Counted from the first letter of the stretch, positions 1 through 8,417 are shown. The stretch is 40,728 nt of DNA from Pseudomonas syringae pv. cilantro (GCF_001293775.1 NZ_LGLN01000032.1:121067-161794); one strand, 5' to 3'. Numbers and translations: made by a program. Notes: a model not told the origin generated them from the sequence alone.

Positions 1-60
1 GATGCTCCGCGTCGGCATGCCTTTCGTGACGCTGCGCGTCACACCGCGGTTCTGCGGTGT
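1..60. repeat. Dispersed hairpin repeat of the P. syringae type (partial)
   Basis: Two back-to-back inverted repeats are visible. GTGACGC (26-32) and GCGTCAC (36-42) are separated by TGC. ACACCGC (41-47) and GCGGTGT (54-60) are separated by six bases. The first arm resembles, from memory, the palindromic intergenic repeats scattered through P. syringae genomes. The element starts at the window edge, so it may be cut. It lies just downstream of the minus-strand gene ending at 72 and could also act as an mRNA 3' hairpin, although no T-run follows. Confidence 0.5.
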
Positions 61-71
61 CACCCTCTCTG

Positions 72-326
72 TTAGCGGGTTGCGGCCATCAGGCGGTTCA
101 CTTCGCTGCGGACCATGTTGGCGTATTCCGGCGGGCTCATGGTGTCCAGTTCGGATCTTACCCATTCGGACCATTTGCCTTTGCGTTTGGCGCGTTCGCC
201 CATCAGGCGCGCTGCTTCGCCCTTGGCTTTGCCCAGATTGCTCTGCCAAAGATCGAACAGGCGGGACTTTTCGTCTTCTATGGCGGTACGCTCGGGAAGG
301 GGCCGATTGGCCAGATTGAAACTCAT
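72..326 (-). CDS. Conserved hypothetical protein, 84 aa
   Basis: This small soluble protein is strongly charged, with many Arg, Lys and Glu residues and no membrane segment or signal peptide. I do not recognise a named family. The ATG at 326 is preferred over the in-frame GTG at 335 because a GGTG Shine-Dalgarno-like stretch lies about seven bases before the ATG. The composition (SRLFDLWQSNLGKAKGEAAR, then an RAKRKGK basic patch) suggests a mostly helical protein. It is divergent from the DUF883 gene at 479, and the two share a roughly 150-bp intergenic region. It is real by coding pattern, but its function is unknown. Confidence 0.7.
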   Translation of the reverse strand: MSFNLANRPLPERTAIEDEKSRLFDLWQSNLGKAKGEAARLMGERAKRKGKWSEWVRSELDTMSPPEYANMVRSEVNRLMAATR

Positions 327-478
327 GACAGTCACCTACGGCTAAAAACGGCTGCATCTTACACCGGGAATGGACTTCACTTGCAGAGTCTCACGTCGGG
401 TCGTTCAAGCAATTGCAACTTTTTCGAATGTGCCAGACTCCATTGATTACTGTCGCAATCACCTGAAAGGAAAATCAC

Positions 479-796
479 ATGGCTCGTAAGACTTCTGCCC
501 AAAATGCTGCCGATCAGATCAAGGATCAGGCATTCAGCGAATTGCAGGCCCTCATCGAAGAATCCGACAAACTGCTCAAAGACAGCGCGGCGCTGGTGGG
601 TGAAGATGCTGAAAGCATTCGCGCGCAACTGAGCCTCAAACTCAAGCAGGCGCTTGACTCGATGGCCAGCGTGCGTGATCGCACCAAGCCGGTGGTCGAG
701 GCGACCGAAACCTACATCGGTGGCCATCCTTGGCAGACCGTAGCCATTTCTGCAGGCTTTGGCCTGGTGGTGGGCTTGTTGCTGGGCCGTCGCTGA
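479..796 (+). CDS. DUF883 (ElaB/YqjD-like) membrane-anchored protein
   Basis: The 105-residue protein has a long amphipathic N-terminal helix rich in Ala, Asp, Lys and Glu (about residues 1-75). A GGHPWQTV turn follows, then one C-terminal membrane helix (about 84-102) ending in GRR. That layout is typical of the DUF883/ElaB-YqjD-YgaM family. E. coli members of the family are inner-membrane anchored, stationary-phase proteins that can bind ribosomes; that role is family knowledge and is not shown here. AAAGGAAAAT just upstream supplies the ribosome binding site for the ATG at 479. A strong terminator follows at 821, so the gene is probably monocistronic. Confidence 0.9.
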   Translation: MARKTSAQNAADQIKDQAFSELQALIEESDKLLKDSAALVGEDAESIRAQLSLKLKQALDSMASVRDRTKPVVEATETYIGGHPWQTVAISAGFGLVVGLLLGRR

Positions 797-820
797 TCGA
801 CGTTCGGTAAGCAGACATGA

Positions 821-848
821 AGCGGGCCGTCATAGACGGCCCGCTTTT
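821..848 (+). terminator. Rho-independent terminator after the DUF883 gene
   Basis: A perfect 11-bp stem (AGCGGGCCGTC / GACGGCCCGCT) with an ATA loop is followed by TTTTGT. It begins 24 bp after the DUF883 stop codon and lies in the convergent gap with the SPOR lipoprotein gene. Confidence 0.9.
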
Positions 849-919
849 GTGTTCGGCAGAGAACTTTTTGCCGGAATCAGCGCCGGATTCGCCACGGCTG
901 CTTCTTGTACAGCGCCGTT

Positions 920-1270
920 TTAACGGCTGTACTGCACCACCGAAGGTTCCGCAAAACGATGGGACTTGGTGACCTTGGCCTGCAACGCCACGCGTTGTTC
1001 TTCAGCCAGGGCCTGGGTTTCGTAGGGCCCGATCAATGTCTGCTGCTTGCCGTCGATGTCGACGATGATCGGCGAGTAGCTGCGTTCCAACAGCCAGGCA
1101 CTGGTGTCGCTCACCGCTTCCCGCGAATTCATCTGGATATACCATTGCGGCTTCGAGACCGGAGCAGTCGCTGCCACGTCTTGAATCTTGTTCCTGGGTG
1201 GCGTGCCCGAGCTGCCTCCGTCACATCCGGCCAGCGCCAGTACCGCTATCATCATTACCGTCTTGCGCAC
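920..1270 (-). CDS. SPOR-like domain lipoprotein, 116 aa
   Basis: The N-terminus is basic (RK), then hydrophobic, with a lipobox LALAGC, so it is a predicted lipoprotein with Cys16 as the acylated residue. A Gly/Ser/Pro/Ala linker leads to a compact C-terminal part (about residues 42-112). Its pattern WYIQMNSR, then a YSPIIVDIDGKQQTLIGPYE-like strand and a final helix of LAEEQRVALQAK, matches the SPOR fold, which binds denuded septal peptidoglycan. The start is GTG at 1270 with AAGGAG nine bases upstream; ATG codons at residues 6 and 7 are alternatives. Family assignment is by pattern only. Confidence 0.8.
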   Translation of the reverse strand: MRKTVMMIAVLALAGCDGGSSGTPPRNKIQDVAATAPVSKPQWYIQMNSREAVSDTSAWLLERSYSPIIVDIDGKQQTLIGPYETQALAEEQRVALQAKVTKSHRFAEPSVVQYSR

Positions 1271-1537
1271 GTGAGTCTGCTCCTTGTCTGAAGTGGCGCG
1301 AGTCTAGCATTCCCGCCAGGTCTATCGAGACCGTGTGCCGAGGTGTCGCATGGCAAAGGAATTCACGCAAACGCCCGGCCACGCGGGGCTTCGCGCGAAT
1401 GACCCAAGTAATTAGTAATAAAGATCGTGTAAACAGATATTTCTTTGCAGATTAAACGCAACAAGAGATGTCAAACCTCCTGCGACCATGTTGATCGATG
1501 GCTTGCTGCCATCGGTGCATTAGAACAGGAGTTCATC

Positions 1538-2605
1538 ATGTGCGACCGAGACCCGCTGCATTGTTTCATCCCGCCTTATATGCTGGAACGTATGGCGCAA
1601 TCGCCCAAGACGCTGGTCAGCGCCAGGGCCATCGCCAACCTGACGAGCAGCTCGGCGTTTCTAGCTTCCCGTCTTTCCGCCAGAACCATGCCCTCGCTAC
1701 ACGCGATCAAGTCGCCTGAAGGCGCGCTGCATCGCATGGTGTACGACGCCAAAGGTACTGACGATCTTCCGGGCACGCTGGCACGTTCAGAGGGCCAGAA
1801 ATCCACCGGGGACAAGGCCGCAGACGAGGCCTTTGACGGCTCCGGCGATGTCTATGACTTTTACGCAGAGCTTTTCGAGCGCAATTCGCTGGATGACAAC
1901 GGTATGTCGCTGGTCTCGACGGTGCATGTCGCCGAAGTGGACTTTAACGGCGATCATGTGCCGTTGAGCAACGCGTACTGGAACGGCAGCCAGATGGCTT
2001 ACGGCGACGGTGACGATCTGGTGTTCAAGCGCTTTACCGGCAGTCTTGAAGTGATCGGCCACGAATTGACCCATGGTGTGCAGAGTTTCACGTCGAATCT
2101 GGAGTATCGCGGCCAGTCCGGCGCACTCAACGAGCACTTCGCCGATGTGTTCGGCATGCTGGTACGCCAGTAGAAGCAAGGCACCAGTGCTGCCGAGTCG
2201 GACTGGGTGGTGGGCAAGGAGCTGCTGGTGCCTGCGCCGACGCGCCGGGGCATTCGTGACATGGAAAGACCCGGAACAGCGTATGCCAACGATCCGGATC
2301 TGGGTGATGACCCGCAGCCAGCGACCATGGCCGACCTGTACAAAGGCGCCAAGGATCGGGGCGGCGTCCACATTAACTCCGGCATTCCGAATCGGGCCTT
2401 TGTGCTGGTCGCCAAGGCGCTCGGCGGAAATGCCTGGGAAGTTGCAGGCAGAATCTGGTATGAAACGATGCTGGCGCTGAAATCAGACAGTCAGTTCATC
2501 GATTGCGCGCGAACCAGCATCAAAATCGCCGCAGACTCCCGCTTTGGTCCCAAGGCCAAAAAAGCCGTACAGGCGGCCTGGAAAGAGGTCGGGGTCAAGG
2601 TGTGA
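1538..2605 (+). pseudogene. Protealysin-like M4 metalloprotease, interrupted by in-frame TAG
   Basis: Read through its stop, this is a 355-residue thermolysin-family (M4) protease of the short protealysin type. It has an N-terminal FIPPYMLERM propeptide motif (about residues 10-19) and no signal peptide. The zinc site is HELTH (175-179), with the third ligand Glu199 in GALNEHFADVFG. A single TAG at 2171-2173 (codon 212) ends the frame. The same frame then continues intact to 2605, including GGVHINSGIPNRAF, which carries the family's catalytic His. A product ending at residue 211 would lack that His and the C-terminal helical domain and should be inactive. The start at 1538 has AGGAG eight bases upstream; a longer frame back to 1445 lacks such a site. 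The downstream gene encodes its inhibitor type. Sequencing error or suppression is possible. Confidence 0.88.
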
Positions 2606-2636
2606 GGCTCAGGGTTTAACCACAAAGGTGTTTGAA

Positions 2637-2936
2637 ATGAAGGTCTGTCTAGTGCAATCAGGCGGTTTTGCAGGCGCGGTAAAACGCTGTGATATCGACA
2701 CCGAAACACTTGATCAGCCGGAAGCCGAGCAGTTACGGCGGCTGGTGACTGACAGTGGTCTGGATCGCTCGAGCAGTGCCTTCAATGATGCGGCCCGGGA
2801 TCTCAACCAGTACGAGATCACCATCGAGGACAAGTCCAAGGCCATTTGCCTGACCTTTGACGAGCACAACGTACCGGCTTCCGCCCGCCAGTTGCTGGGC
2901 TATCTCAAGCAGCGCGTCAAACCCGGAAAGCCCTGA
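2637..2936 (+). CDS. Emfourin-like protealysin inhibitor, 99 aa
   Basis: This small protein starts MKVCLVQSGGFAG and has the strand-rich pattern of emfourin (M4in family). Emfourin is the slow-binding protein inhibitor encoded next to protealysin in Serratia and other bacteria. QSGGFAG near the N-terminus, the central Asp-rich segment and a C-terminal helix before KQRVKPG fit that family. It begins 31 bp after the protease stop on the same strand, so the two should be cotranscribed. The inhibitor frame is intact although the protease frame is not. The ATG at 2637 is chosen because the upstream frame overlaps the protease tail. Identification is by context plus motif, without an alignment. Confidence 0.82.
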   Translation: MKVCLVQSGGFAGAVKRCDIDTETLDQPEAEQLRRLVTDSGLDRSSSAFNDAARDLNQYEITIEDKSKAICLTFDEHNVPASARQLLGYLKQRVKPGKP

Positions 2937-3194
2937 GGCAGACCTGCATCGACAATAACCTGAACGCGCCAATGCTCCTGGTATTTTCTGCCAGCGGCAT
3001 TGGCTGCGGATTAATTCGCCATCATTGCTTGCCCGCAGAATAATATCCCGGTTATAAATGAACCAGCCGGTACTGCCAGGGTCAATGGTTGCGCTGATAT
3101 GTCGCCGCAGGCCGCATAAAAAACACCACGTCATACCATTAACTAGGTATCGTTTCGTGCTTCGAATTATCTATCACCCCTTACCTTTGCATCC

Positions 3195-3833
3195 ATGGCG
3201 TCGATGAGCACTGTGCATCCTACTGAACATTCGTCCGGCCTGATCATCTGCGAACATTGCGATTCGCTTTATGAAGCCCAGCCGCTAAAGCCCGGTGAAG
3301 CGGCGTTCTGCTTGCGTTGCGACGCGATACTGGGTCGTGGCCGAAGGATGACCATTGAACAGTTGTTGGCCCTGACCATCGCTGCCGCCATGTTTTTCAT
3401 GTTCGCCAATTTCTTTCCTGTGATCAGCATCAGCATGAAAGGGCTGACCAACGAAGTCACCCTGTGGCAATCAGTCGAAGCGCTCGCCCAGGGAAAAATC
3501 ACCGTCATCGCGCTGGTTGCAGGGCTGTCGATCATTTTCGCCCCGCTTCTGCAGATCGTTCTGCTTTTCTGGGTATTGGTGCATGCACACAGGGGTGTCA
3601 TCGCCCCCGGCTTCAAGACCTGCATGCGAGCGCTGGAACACTTGCGCCCCTGGAGCATGCTTGAAGTGTGCATGCTCGGTGTGCTGGTAGCGATCGTCAA
3701 GCTGTCCGGGATGCTCAATGTGCATCCCGGCCTGGGCTTGTGGGCAATGGCCATGCTGATGGTGCTGATTCTGCTGATCGCCAACAAGGACATCCGCCGT
3801 TTGTGGGATGAACTCGGAGTGCCTGCGCAATGA
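3195..3833 (+). CDS. pqiA: PqiA-family integral membrane protein (first copy)
   Basis: This 212-residue LetA/PqiA half-protein has an N-terminal zinc-ribbon-like pair, CEHC (about residues 19-22) and CLRC (about 40-43). Four hydrophobic segments follow, centred near residues 65, 115, 160 and 185. In enterobacteria PqiA and LetA are double-length inner-membrane partners of MCE proteins that move lipids between membranes; here the protein is split into two genes. It overlaps the second copy by four bases (ATGA). There is no clear Shine-Dalgarno before 3195, and ATG 3204 is an alternative. It is the first gene of a pqiA-pqiA-pqiB-pqiC operon. Confidence 0.92.
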   Translation: MASMSTVHPTEHSSGLIICEHCDSLYEAQPLKPGEAAFCLRCDAILGRGRRMTIEQLLALTIAAAMFFMFANFFPVISISMKGLTNEVTLWQSVEALAQGKITVIALVAGLSIIFAPLLQIVLLFWVLVHAHRGVIAPGFKTCMRALEHLRPWSMLEVCMLGVLVAIVKLSGMLNVHPGLGLWAMAMLMVLILLIANKDIRRLWDELGVPAQ

Positions 3834-4444
3834 ATGGCATCCCTTTCGCCAACGAGCACAAACTCTGCCTTTGCCACACCTGCGGCTATGCCTGTCAGGC
3901 AGATGCCCGGCGCTGCCCGCGCTGTGACTCACCCGTGCATCGACGCAAGCCAGACAGCATCAACCGCACCTGGGCATTTCTGATCGCTGCTCTGATTTTC
4001 TATATTCCGGCCAACGTCCTGCCGGTGATGTACACCAATCTGCTCGGCAACCGCAGCGAGAGCACCATCATGAGTGGTGTGATCGAGTTTTTCGAAAGTG
4101 GCTCCTGGGACATTGCCGTGCTGATTTTCGTCGCCAGTGTCGTGGTGCCCTGCATCAAGTTTCTGGTGTTGGGCATGCTGCTCATTACCTGCCAGCGGCG
4201 CAGCACCTGGGCAATGCGCGAACGGGCGCGCCTGTATCGCTTCATCGAATTGATCGGTTACTGGTCGATGCTCGATGTGCTGGTCGTTGCGCTCGTGGCG
4301 TCTCTGGTTCAGTTTCGCGAGCTCAGCACCATCGAGCCGCGTCTCGGTATTCTGTTTTTTGGCTTGGTAGTGGTGATGACGATGTTCGCCGCCATGAGTT
4401 TCGATCCCCGGCTTATCTGGGACGCAGAGGTTGAAGATGTCTGA
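3830..4444 (+). CDS. pqiA: PqiA-family integral membrane protein (second copy)
   Basis: This is the second 204-residue PqiA half. Its N-terminus carries CHTC (about residues 13-16) and CPRCDSPVHRRK (about 30-41), a four-Cys zinc-ribbon pattern like that of the first copy. Four membrane spans follow, with NVLPVMYT after the first and GYWSMLDV before the last pair, both recognisable PqiA landmarks. It overlaps the gene on each side, so translation is probably coupled. The two copies most likely form the equivalent of one enterobacterial PqiA/LetA in the inner membrane, working with the MCE protein encoded next; that pairing is inference from operon order. Confidence 0.92.
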   Translation: MNGIPFANEHKLCLCHTCGYACQADARRCPRCDSPVHRRKPDSINRTWAFLIAALIFYIPANVLPVMYTNLLGNRSESTIMSGVIEFFESGSWDIAVLIFVASVVVPCIKFLVLGMLLITCQRRSTWAMRERARLYRFIELIGYWSMLDVLVVALVASLVQFRELSTIEPRLGILFFGLVVVMTMFAAMSFDPRLIWDAEVEDV

Positions 4445-6116
4445 CAATACCCTCCCCCCGTCTGCTTCAGTGCCACGCCCTGAAGTCAAACGTCATCGCC
4501 TGCGCGTCTCGCTGATCTGGCTGGTGCCCATCATTGCGGCGATCATCGGCATCTCCATGGCCTTTCATGACTGGATGAATGTCGGGCCCCGAATCACCGT
4601 GAGCTTTCTCACCGCCGAGGGGCTAGAAGCCAACAAGACCCAGGTCAAATACAAGAACGTGGTCATCGGCATGGTTACGGACATCAGCCTGAGCGATGAC
4701 CGCACCCACGTGCTGGCGACTATCGACCTGAATACCAGCGCCACGCCGTTCACCCGGATTGACAGCCAGTACTGGGTTGTGCGGCCGCGCATCGGTGCGC
4801 ATGGCGTGTCGGGTGTAGACACCCTGCTGTCCGGCGCCTTCATCGGCGCTGACGCGGGCAGTTCCGAGGAAACCAAGACCAGCTTTACCGGCCTTGAAAC
4901 GCCGCCGCCGGTTACATTTGGCGAGAAAGGCAAGCGCTTCATCCTGCACACCGACGATCTCGGCTCGCTGGACATTGGCTCGCCGATCTACTATCGACGC
5001 ATCCAGGTGGGTCAGGTCGTGGCTTATGACTTGTCCAAGGATGGTCGCGGGGTCGACGTTCAGATCTTCATCAACGCGCCGAACGATCAGTACATCACCA
5101 CCGATACCCGATTCTGGAATGCCAGCGGCGTGGACATCACCGTGGGAGCGTCAGGGGTGAAGGTCAATACTCAGTCGCTGACCTCGATCATCTCCGGCGG
5201 GATTGCGTTCCGCGAGCCTAACTGGAGCCCGGATGCCAAGCTGGCCGACGAGAACGCCGAGTTCAAGATCTTCGACGACCAGACCACGGCGATGGCCCCT
5301 CCGGATGGCGAGCCGCGTTACATCCGCATGCGTTTCAATCAGTCGCTGCGCGGCCTGGCGGTCAATGCTGCAGTGGATTTCCTCGGCGTCAATATCGGCA
5401 GGGTGGTGTCGGTCGACCTGGATTACGATCCGGCGACCAAGACCTTCCCCGGCATCGTCGGAGCAGTGATCTACCCCAAACGTCTGGGCGCAGCCGAGTC
5501 CAAGCTTAAAGAACTCGGCGGCTCGGGTGACGAAGAAGAACAGTCGGCCCGAGTGCTGGGCGCGTTTGTCGCCAATGGCCTGCGTGCTCAGGTGCGTAAC
5601 GGCAACCTGTTGACCGGCCAGTTGTACATCGCCATGGAATTCGATCCGAAGGCGCCGAAAGTAGCGTTCAACGCCAAGGCGCGACCACTGGAAATCCCGA
5701 CGGTGCCGGGCAGTTTCGACAAGTTGCAGGAGCAACTGCAAGCGTTCGTCGAGAAGCTCAGCAACCTGCCGATCGACCAACTCGCGGGCAACCTCAATGG
5801 CACGTTGAGCGAGCTGCAGAAAACCCTCAAACAGGTCAACAGCAGCGTGCTGCCGCAGATGCGTGGCACCTTGCAACAGGCTGAGAAAACCCTGGGCACT
5901 GCCAACGACTCGTTTGCCGAAGATTCACCTGCGCGTCAGCAACTGGGTCAGGCGCTGGATGAAGTGCAGCGCACTGCCCGCTCGGTCCGGGTGCTGACGG
6001 ACTTCCTCAGCCGTCATCCTGAATCGCTGATCCGCGGCCGTACCGGCGATGCTGCCCCGCGCTCGTTCAACGCCCCGTCGTCGTCCCGTGCAATTGATCT
6101 GGAGCCAAAACAATGA
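4437..6116 (+). CDS. pqiB: PqiB/LetB-type MCE domain protein
   Basis: This protein of about 559 residues has one N-terminal membrane helix (LIWLVPIIAAIIGISM), then three MCE (MlaD) domains. They begin near residue 45 (ITVSFLTAEGLEANKTQVKY), residue 163 (GKRFILHTDDLGSLDIGSPI) and residue 292 (RYIRMRFNQSLRGLAVN). A long Gln/Leu-rich coiled coil follows from about residue 420. PqiB-type proteins form hexameric tubes across the periplasm for lipid transfer. The ATG at 4437 with AGAGG seven bases upstream is preferred to the TTG at 4431. It overlaps pqiA upstream and pqiC downstream. Confidence 0.95.
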   Translation: MSDNTLPPSASVPRPEVKRHRLRVSLIWLVPIIAAIIGISMAFHDWMNVGPRITVSFLTAEGLEANKTQVKYKNVVIGMVTDISLSDDRTHVLATIDLNTSATPFTRIDSQYWVVRPRIGAHGVSGVDTLLSGAFIGADAGSSEETKTSFTGLETPPPVTFGEKGKRFILHTDDLGSLDIGSPIYYRRIQVGQVVAYDLSKDGRGVDVQIFINAPNDQYITTDTRFWNASGVDITVGASGVKVNTQSLTSIISGGIAFREPNWSPDAKLADENAEFKIFDDQTTAMAPPDGEPRYIRMRFNQSLRGLAVNAAVDFLGVNIGRVVSVDLDYDPATKTFPGIVGAVIYPKRLGAAESKLKELGGSGDEEEQSARVLGAFVANGLRAQVRNGNLLTGQLYIAMEFDPKAPKVAFNAKARPLEIPTVPGSFDKLQEQLQAFVEKLSNLPIDQLAGNLNGTLSELQKTLKQVNSSVLPQMRGTLQQAEKTLGTANDSFAEDSPARQQLGQALDEVQRTARSVRVLTDFLSRHPESLIRGRTGDAAPRSFNAPSSSRAIDLEPKQ

Positions 6117-6736
6117 CCTTGCGTTTGAAACTGCTGGCGTTGGCCGCGACACTGGGCATCAGTGCCTGCACGTCGACGCAGACCCACTATTACACGCTGA
6201 TCGCACCAATGGGCGCTGCCACCACTGCGGCAGTGAGCCCCATGCCGTTCCAGTTCGAAATGCTGCCGGTATTGATGCCGGTGCAGGTGGACCAGCCGCC
6301 GCTGGTGGTTCGTCAGGGCAATGGCAGCCTGGCGATTCTCGACACCGAACGCTGGGGATCGCCCTTGGGTGACGAGTTTCATGACGCACTGACACCGCAA
6401 CTGGAACACCGCTTCGGCAGCCGGGACATGGCCGGTCTGCCAAAAAACGGCGAGCAACCGGTACTGTCAGTCCGTACCGACGTGCGACGGTTCGAGTCGA
6501 TGCCGGGCAACTACGCGCTGATCGACGTCGTCTGGACCCTCGGGCTGCGTGAGGCCGGTGCTACCGCCGGCAGCAAACGCCAGAGTCTGACCTGCAGCAG
6601 CGTCATCCGCGAGCAGGCCGGGGAAGGCATGGAAAGCCTCATCATCGCGCACCAGAAAGCCGTTTCCCGGCTGGCTGACAAGATCGCCGCCACTGCGCAG
6701 CGCTGGGCGCAGCAACCGACGTCGCGCTGCCTGTAA
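6113..6736 (+). CDS. pqiC: PqiC-type outer-membrane lipoprotein (ABC-type transport auxiliary family)
   Basis: The 207-residue protein begins MTLRLKLLALAATL and has a lipobox LGISAC, so it is a predicted lipoprotein. The sequence after the lipobox (STQTHYYTLIAP) is the usual start of the PqiC/DUF330 family, followed by FQFEMLPVLMPVQVDQPPLV and RWGSPLGDEF, the family's conserved core. PqiC is the outer-membrane partner of the PqiB tube. It overlaps pqiB by four bases (ATGA) and is the last gene of the operon; an imperfect hairpin follows at 6757. Confidence 0.93.
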   Translation: MTLRLKLLALAATLGISACTSTQTHYYTLIAPMGAATTAAVSPMPFQFEMLPVLMPVQVDQPPLVVRQGNGSLAILDTERWGSPLGDEFHDALTPQLEHRFGSRDMAGLPKNGEQPVLSVRTDVRRFESMPGNYALIDVVWTLGLREAGATAGSKRQSLTCSSVIREQAGEGMESLIIAHQKAVSRLADKIAATAQRWAQQPTSRCL

Positions 6737-6756
6737 AGCATGCCCCGACAAACCCT

Positions 6757-6782
6757 GCGCAGGGCCTTGCAGGGCTCTGCGC
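6757..6782 (+). terminator. Possible terminator hairpin after pqiC
   Basis: A 10-bp stem (GCGCAGGGCC with GGCTCTGCGC, one G-T pair) and a six-base loop begin 21 bp after the pqiC stop. No T-run follows, so termination is uncertain; it may only protect the mRNA 3' end. Confidence 0.4.
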
Positions 6783-6880
6783 CGGCTGTGCAGGACTGCA
6801 CCGAAGCGGTCTTTGAAATCGTACAGTTTCATACAAAACGGTATCACCCCGCCTGATTCATCCGTACACTCTTCGACCCA

Positions 6881-6900
6881 TCAGGTACGTTAGTACCTGA
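6881..6900. promoter_or_regulatory. Perfect inverted repeat, candidate operator
   Basis: TCAGGTAC and GTACCTGA are exact reverse complements separated by GTTA. The site lies 128 bp before the XRE regulator gene and about 145 bp after pqiC. Its size and symmetry suit a dimeric helix-turn-helix repressor, and autoregulation by the adjacent XRE protein is a reasonable inference. A role as a weak hairpin is the alternative. Confidence 0.5.
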
Positions 6901-7028
6901 ACCACCCTGAACGCCTGTGCTCATGCCGATTCGGAGGCCCTTCTGGTCGTAGACAGAACGCTTGTTAACCCAAATTGTTGCAGTACAGCCAGATTTTATC
7001 TGGCAGACAGTTTTTCGAGGACAAACGG

Positions 7029-7478
7029 ATGACAGGGATAGGACCACGATTAAAACGGGAAAGGCTGCGTCTCAAGCTTTCGCAAAGCGCATTGGGTGCC
7101 ATAGGCGGCGTGGAAACCAATGCTCAAGGCAACTACGAAAATGGTATTCGGTCGCCCCGCGCGGACTACTTGTCACGCATTGCCGAAGCCGGCATTGATA
7201 TTACTTACCTGGTCACCGGTTTCCACGCCGACCCTTTCGTAGCAGCGCCAGCCCTGCCTGAGAGATCAAACAGCGAGCGCCTGAACGGGGTGATTGCCCG
7301 TTTGCACGGCAGCCTGCACGACGTGACCCAGAACCTGTATCAGGTCGCCCGCCTGATGGAATCGAACGTTGAACAAGGCGTCCTGAACAGTGATCAGCTC
7401 GATACCATCAAGAGCGATGCGGAAGCCATCACCATCGCAACGGTTCGATTGATTTACATGACATCAAAACTGAAATGA
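7029..7478 (+). CDS. XRE-family helix-turn-helix transcriptional regulator, 149 aa
   Basis: The N-terminal helix-turn-helix (about residues 5-62) reads GPRLKRERLRLKLSQSALG, then QGNYENGIRSPRADYLSRIA. The family's usual DITYLVTG ending follows, as in phage-type repressors. The C-terminal half (about 85-149) is helical with no recognised ligand domain. The ATG at 7029 has CGAGG about nine bases upstream; the in-frame ATG at 6975 gives an N-terminal extension unlike the family. The gene stands alone, convergent with the LysR gene at 7506, and a palindrome lies upstream. No phage genes are nearby. Confidence 0.88.
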   Translation: MTGIGPRLKRERLRLKLSQSALGAIGGVETNAQGNYENGIRSPRADYLSRIAEAGIDITYLVTGFHADPFVAAPALPERSNSERLNGVIARLHGSLHDVTQNLYQVARLMESNVEQGVLNSDQLDTIKSDAEAITIATVRLIYMTSKLK

Positions 7479-7505
7479 CCCGAGTGAAGCCAGTGCTGCT
7501 ACCGC

Positions 7506-8417
7506 TCACTGCGCAGGAAATGCCTTGGTCCTGAGTTTCTCCATCACCAGCCCGATAAACGCCGAAACAGCCAATGGCAAATGTTGCCGACTGGGATAAA
7601 GCACATGCAGGCCATGGCTGGTGCGCTGATACTGCGCCAGTACCGGCACCAGCAGCCCCTTGCGTAAATCGGCGCGGATCAGGGTGGTCGGCAACAAAGC
7701 GATGCCCAATCCGGCAAGCGCCGCCTTACGCAGCGCCTGCGCAGTGTTTGCATTGAATCGGCTGGCAATCTGCACCTCATGCAGCTTTGCCTCCGGATCG
7801 AGCAGCCGCCAGGTGTTAAAACTGCCAGGGTGCGCGGCACACACGCAATAGTGAGCCTGCAGACTCTCCAGCGACGCAGGCATACCGTGAGTCGCGAGAT
7901 AGGCCGGGCTGGCGACCATGCAGTCGCGCTCTTCATCGATCAGTTGACGCCCCACATAACCCGAGTCCTGCAAAGGGCCGCCCCTGAAGGCGATGTCCAG
8001 CCGGTCAGCGATCAGATCGGCGCGATCATCGCTGAGGACAAACTCGAGCTGCACGCGCGGGTAACGAGCAAGAAAATCGGCCACCCAGTCCATCGAAAAA
8101 AAGTCGAAGAAATCCGCCGTTGCGGCAATTCGCACTCGGCCACTGGGCTCCTCACGCCTCGAAACAAGCTGCTCTGCGGCGTCGACCAATCCATCGACAG
8201 CGCCCATGCAACGCTCATAGAAGTCCTGACCGGCCGGGGTCAGCGCCAGCTTGCGCGTTGAACGCTGCAACAGCCGTGTGTCCAGCTGTGCTTCCAGTTG
8301 CTGAATTCTGCGGCTGACGGTATTCGATGGCATGCCCAGCTGCCGGGCAGCCTGCGCAAAACTGCCGCTGCGCACCACCTGCACAAACAGCGCGACGTCA
8401 TTGAGGTCTGGCACCAT
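7506..8417 (-). CDS. LysR-family regulator, likely of the divergent pirin gene
   Basis: This is a 303-residue LysR protein. The winged helix-turn-helix (about residues 1-62) reads LNDVALFVQVVRSGSFAQAA and then MPSNTVSRRIQQLE. A type 2 periplasmic-binding-like effector domain starts near residue 90 (GRVRIAATADFFDF). Sequence style places it with the AaeR/DmlR-like LysR group. The start at 8417 has AAGGA about eight bases upstream and is preferred to the in-frame ATG at 8450. It is transcribed away from the pirin gene with about 110 bp between them, the usual arrangement for a LysR and its target. Confidence 0.93.
   Translation of the reverse strand: MVPDLNDVALFVQVVRSGSFAQAARQLGMPSNTVSRRIQQLEAQLDTRLLQRSTRKLALTPAGQDFYERCMGAVDGLVDAAEQLVSRREEPSGRVRIAATADFFDFFSMDWVADFLARYPRVQLEFVLSDDRADLIADRLDIAFRGGPLQDSGYVGRQLIDEERDCMVASPAYLATHGMPASLESLQAHYCVCAAHPGSFNTWRLLDPEAKLHEVQIASRFNANTAQALRKAALAGLGIALLPTTLIRADLRKGLLVPVLAQYQRTSHGLHVLYPSRQHLPLAVSAFIGLVMEKLRTKAFPAQ

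Noticed and set aside
1445..1537. N-terminal extension of the protealysin-like frame
   Set aside because: The AGGAG before 1538 and the match of FIPPYMLERM to the usual propeptide start argue for 1538.
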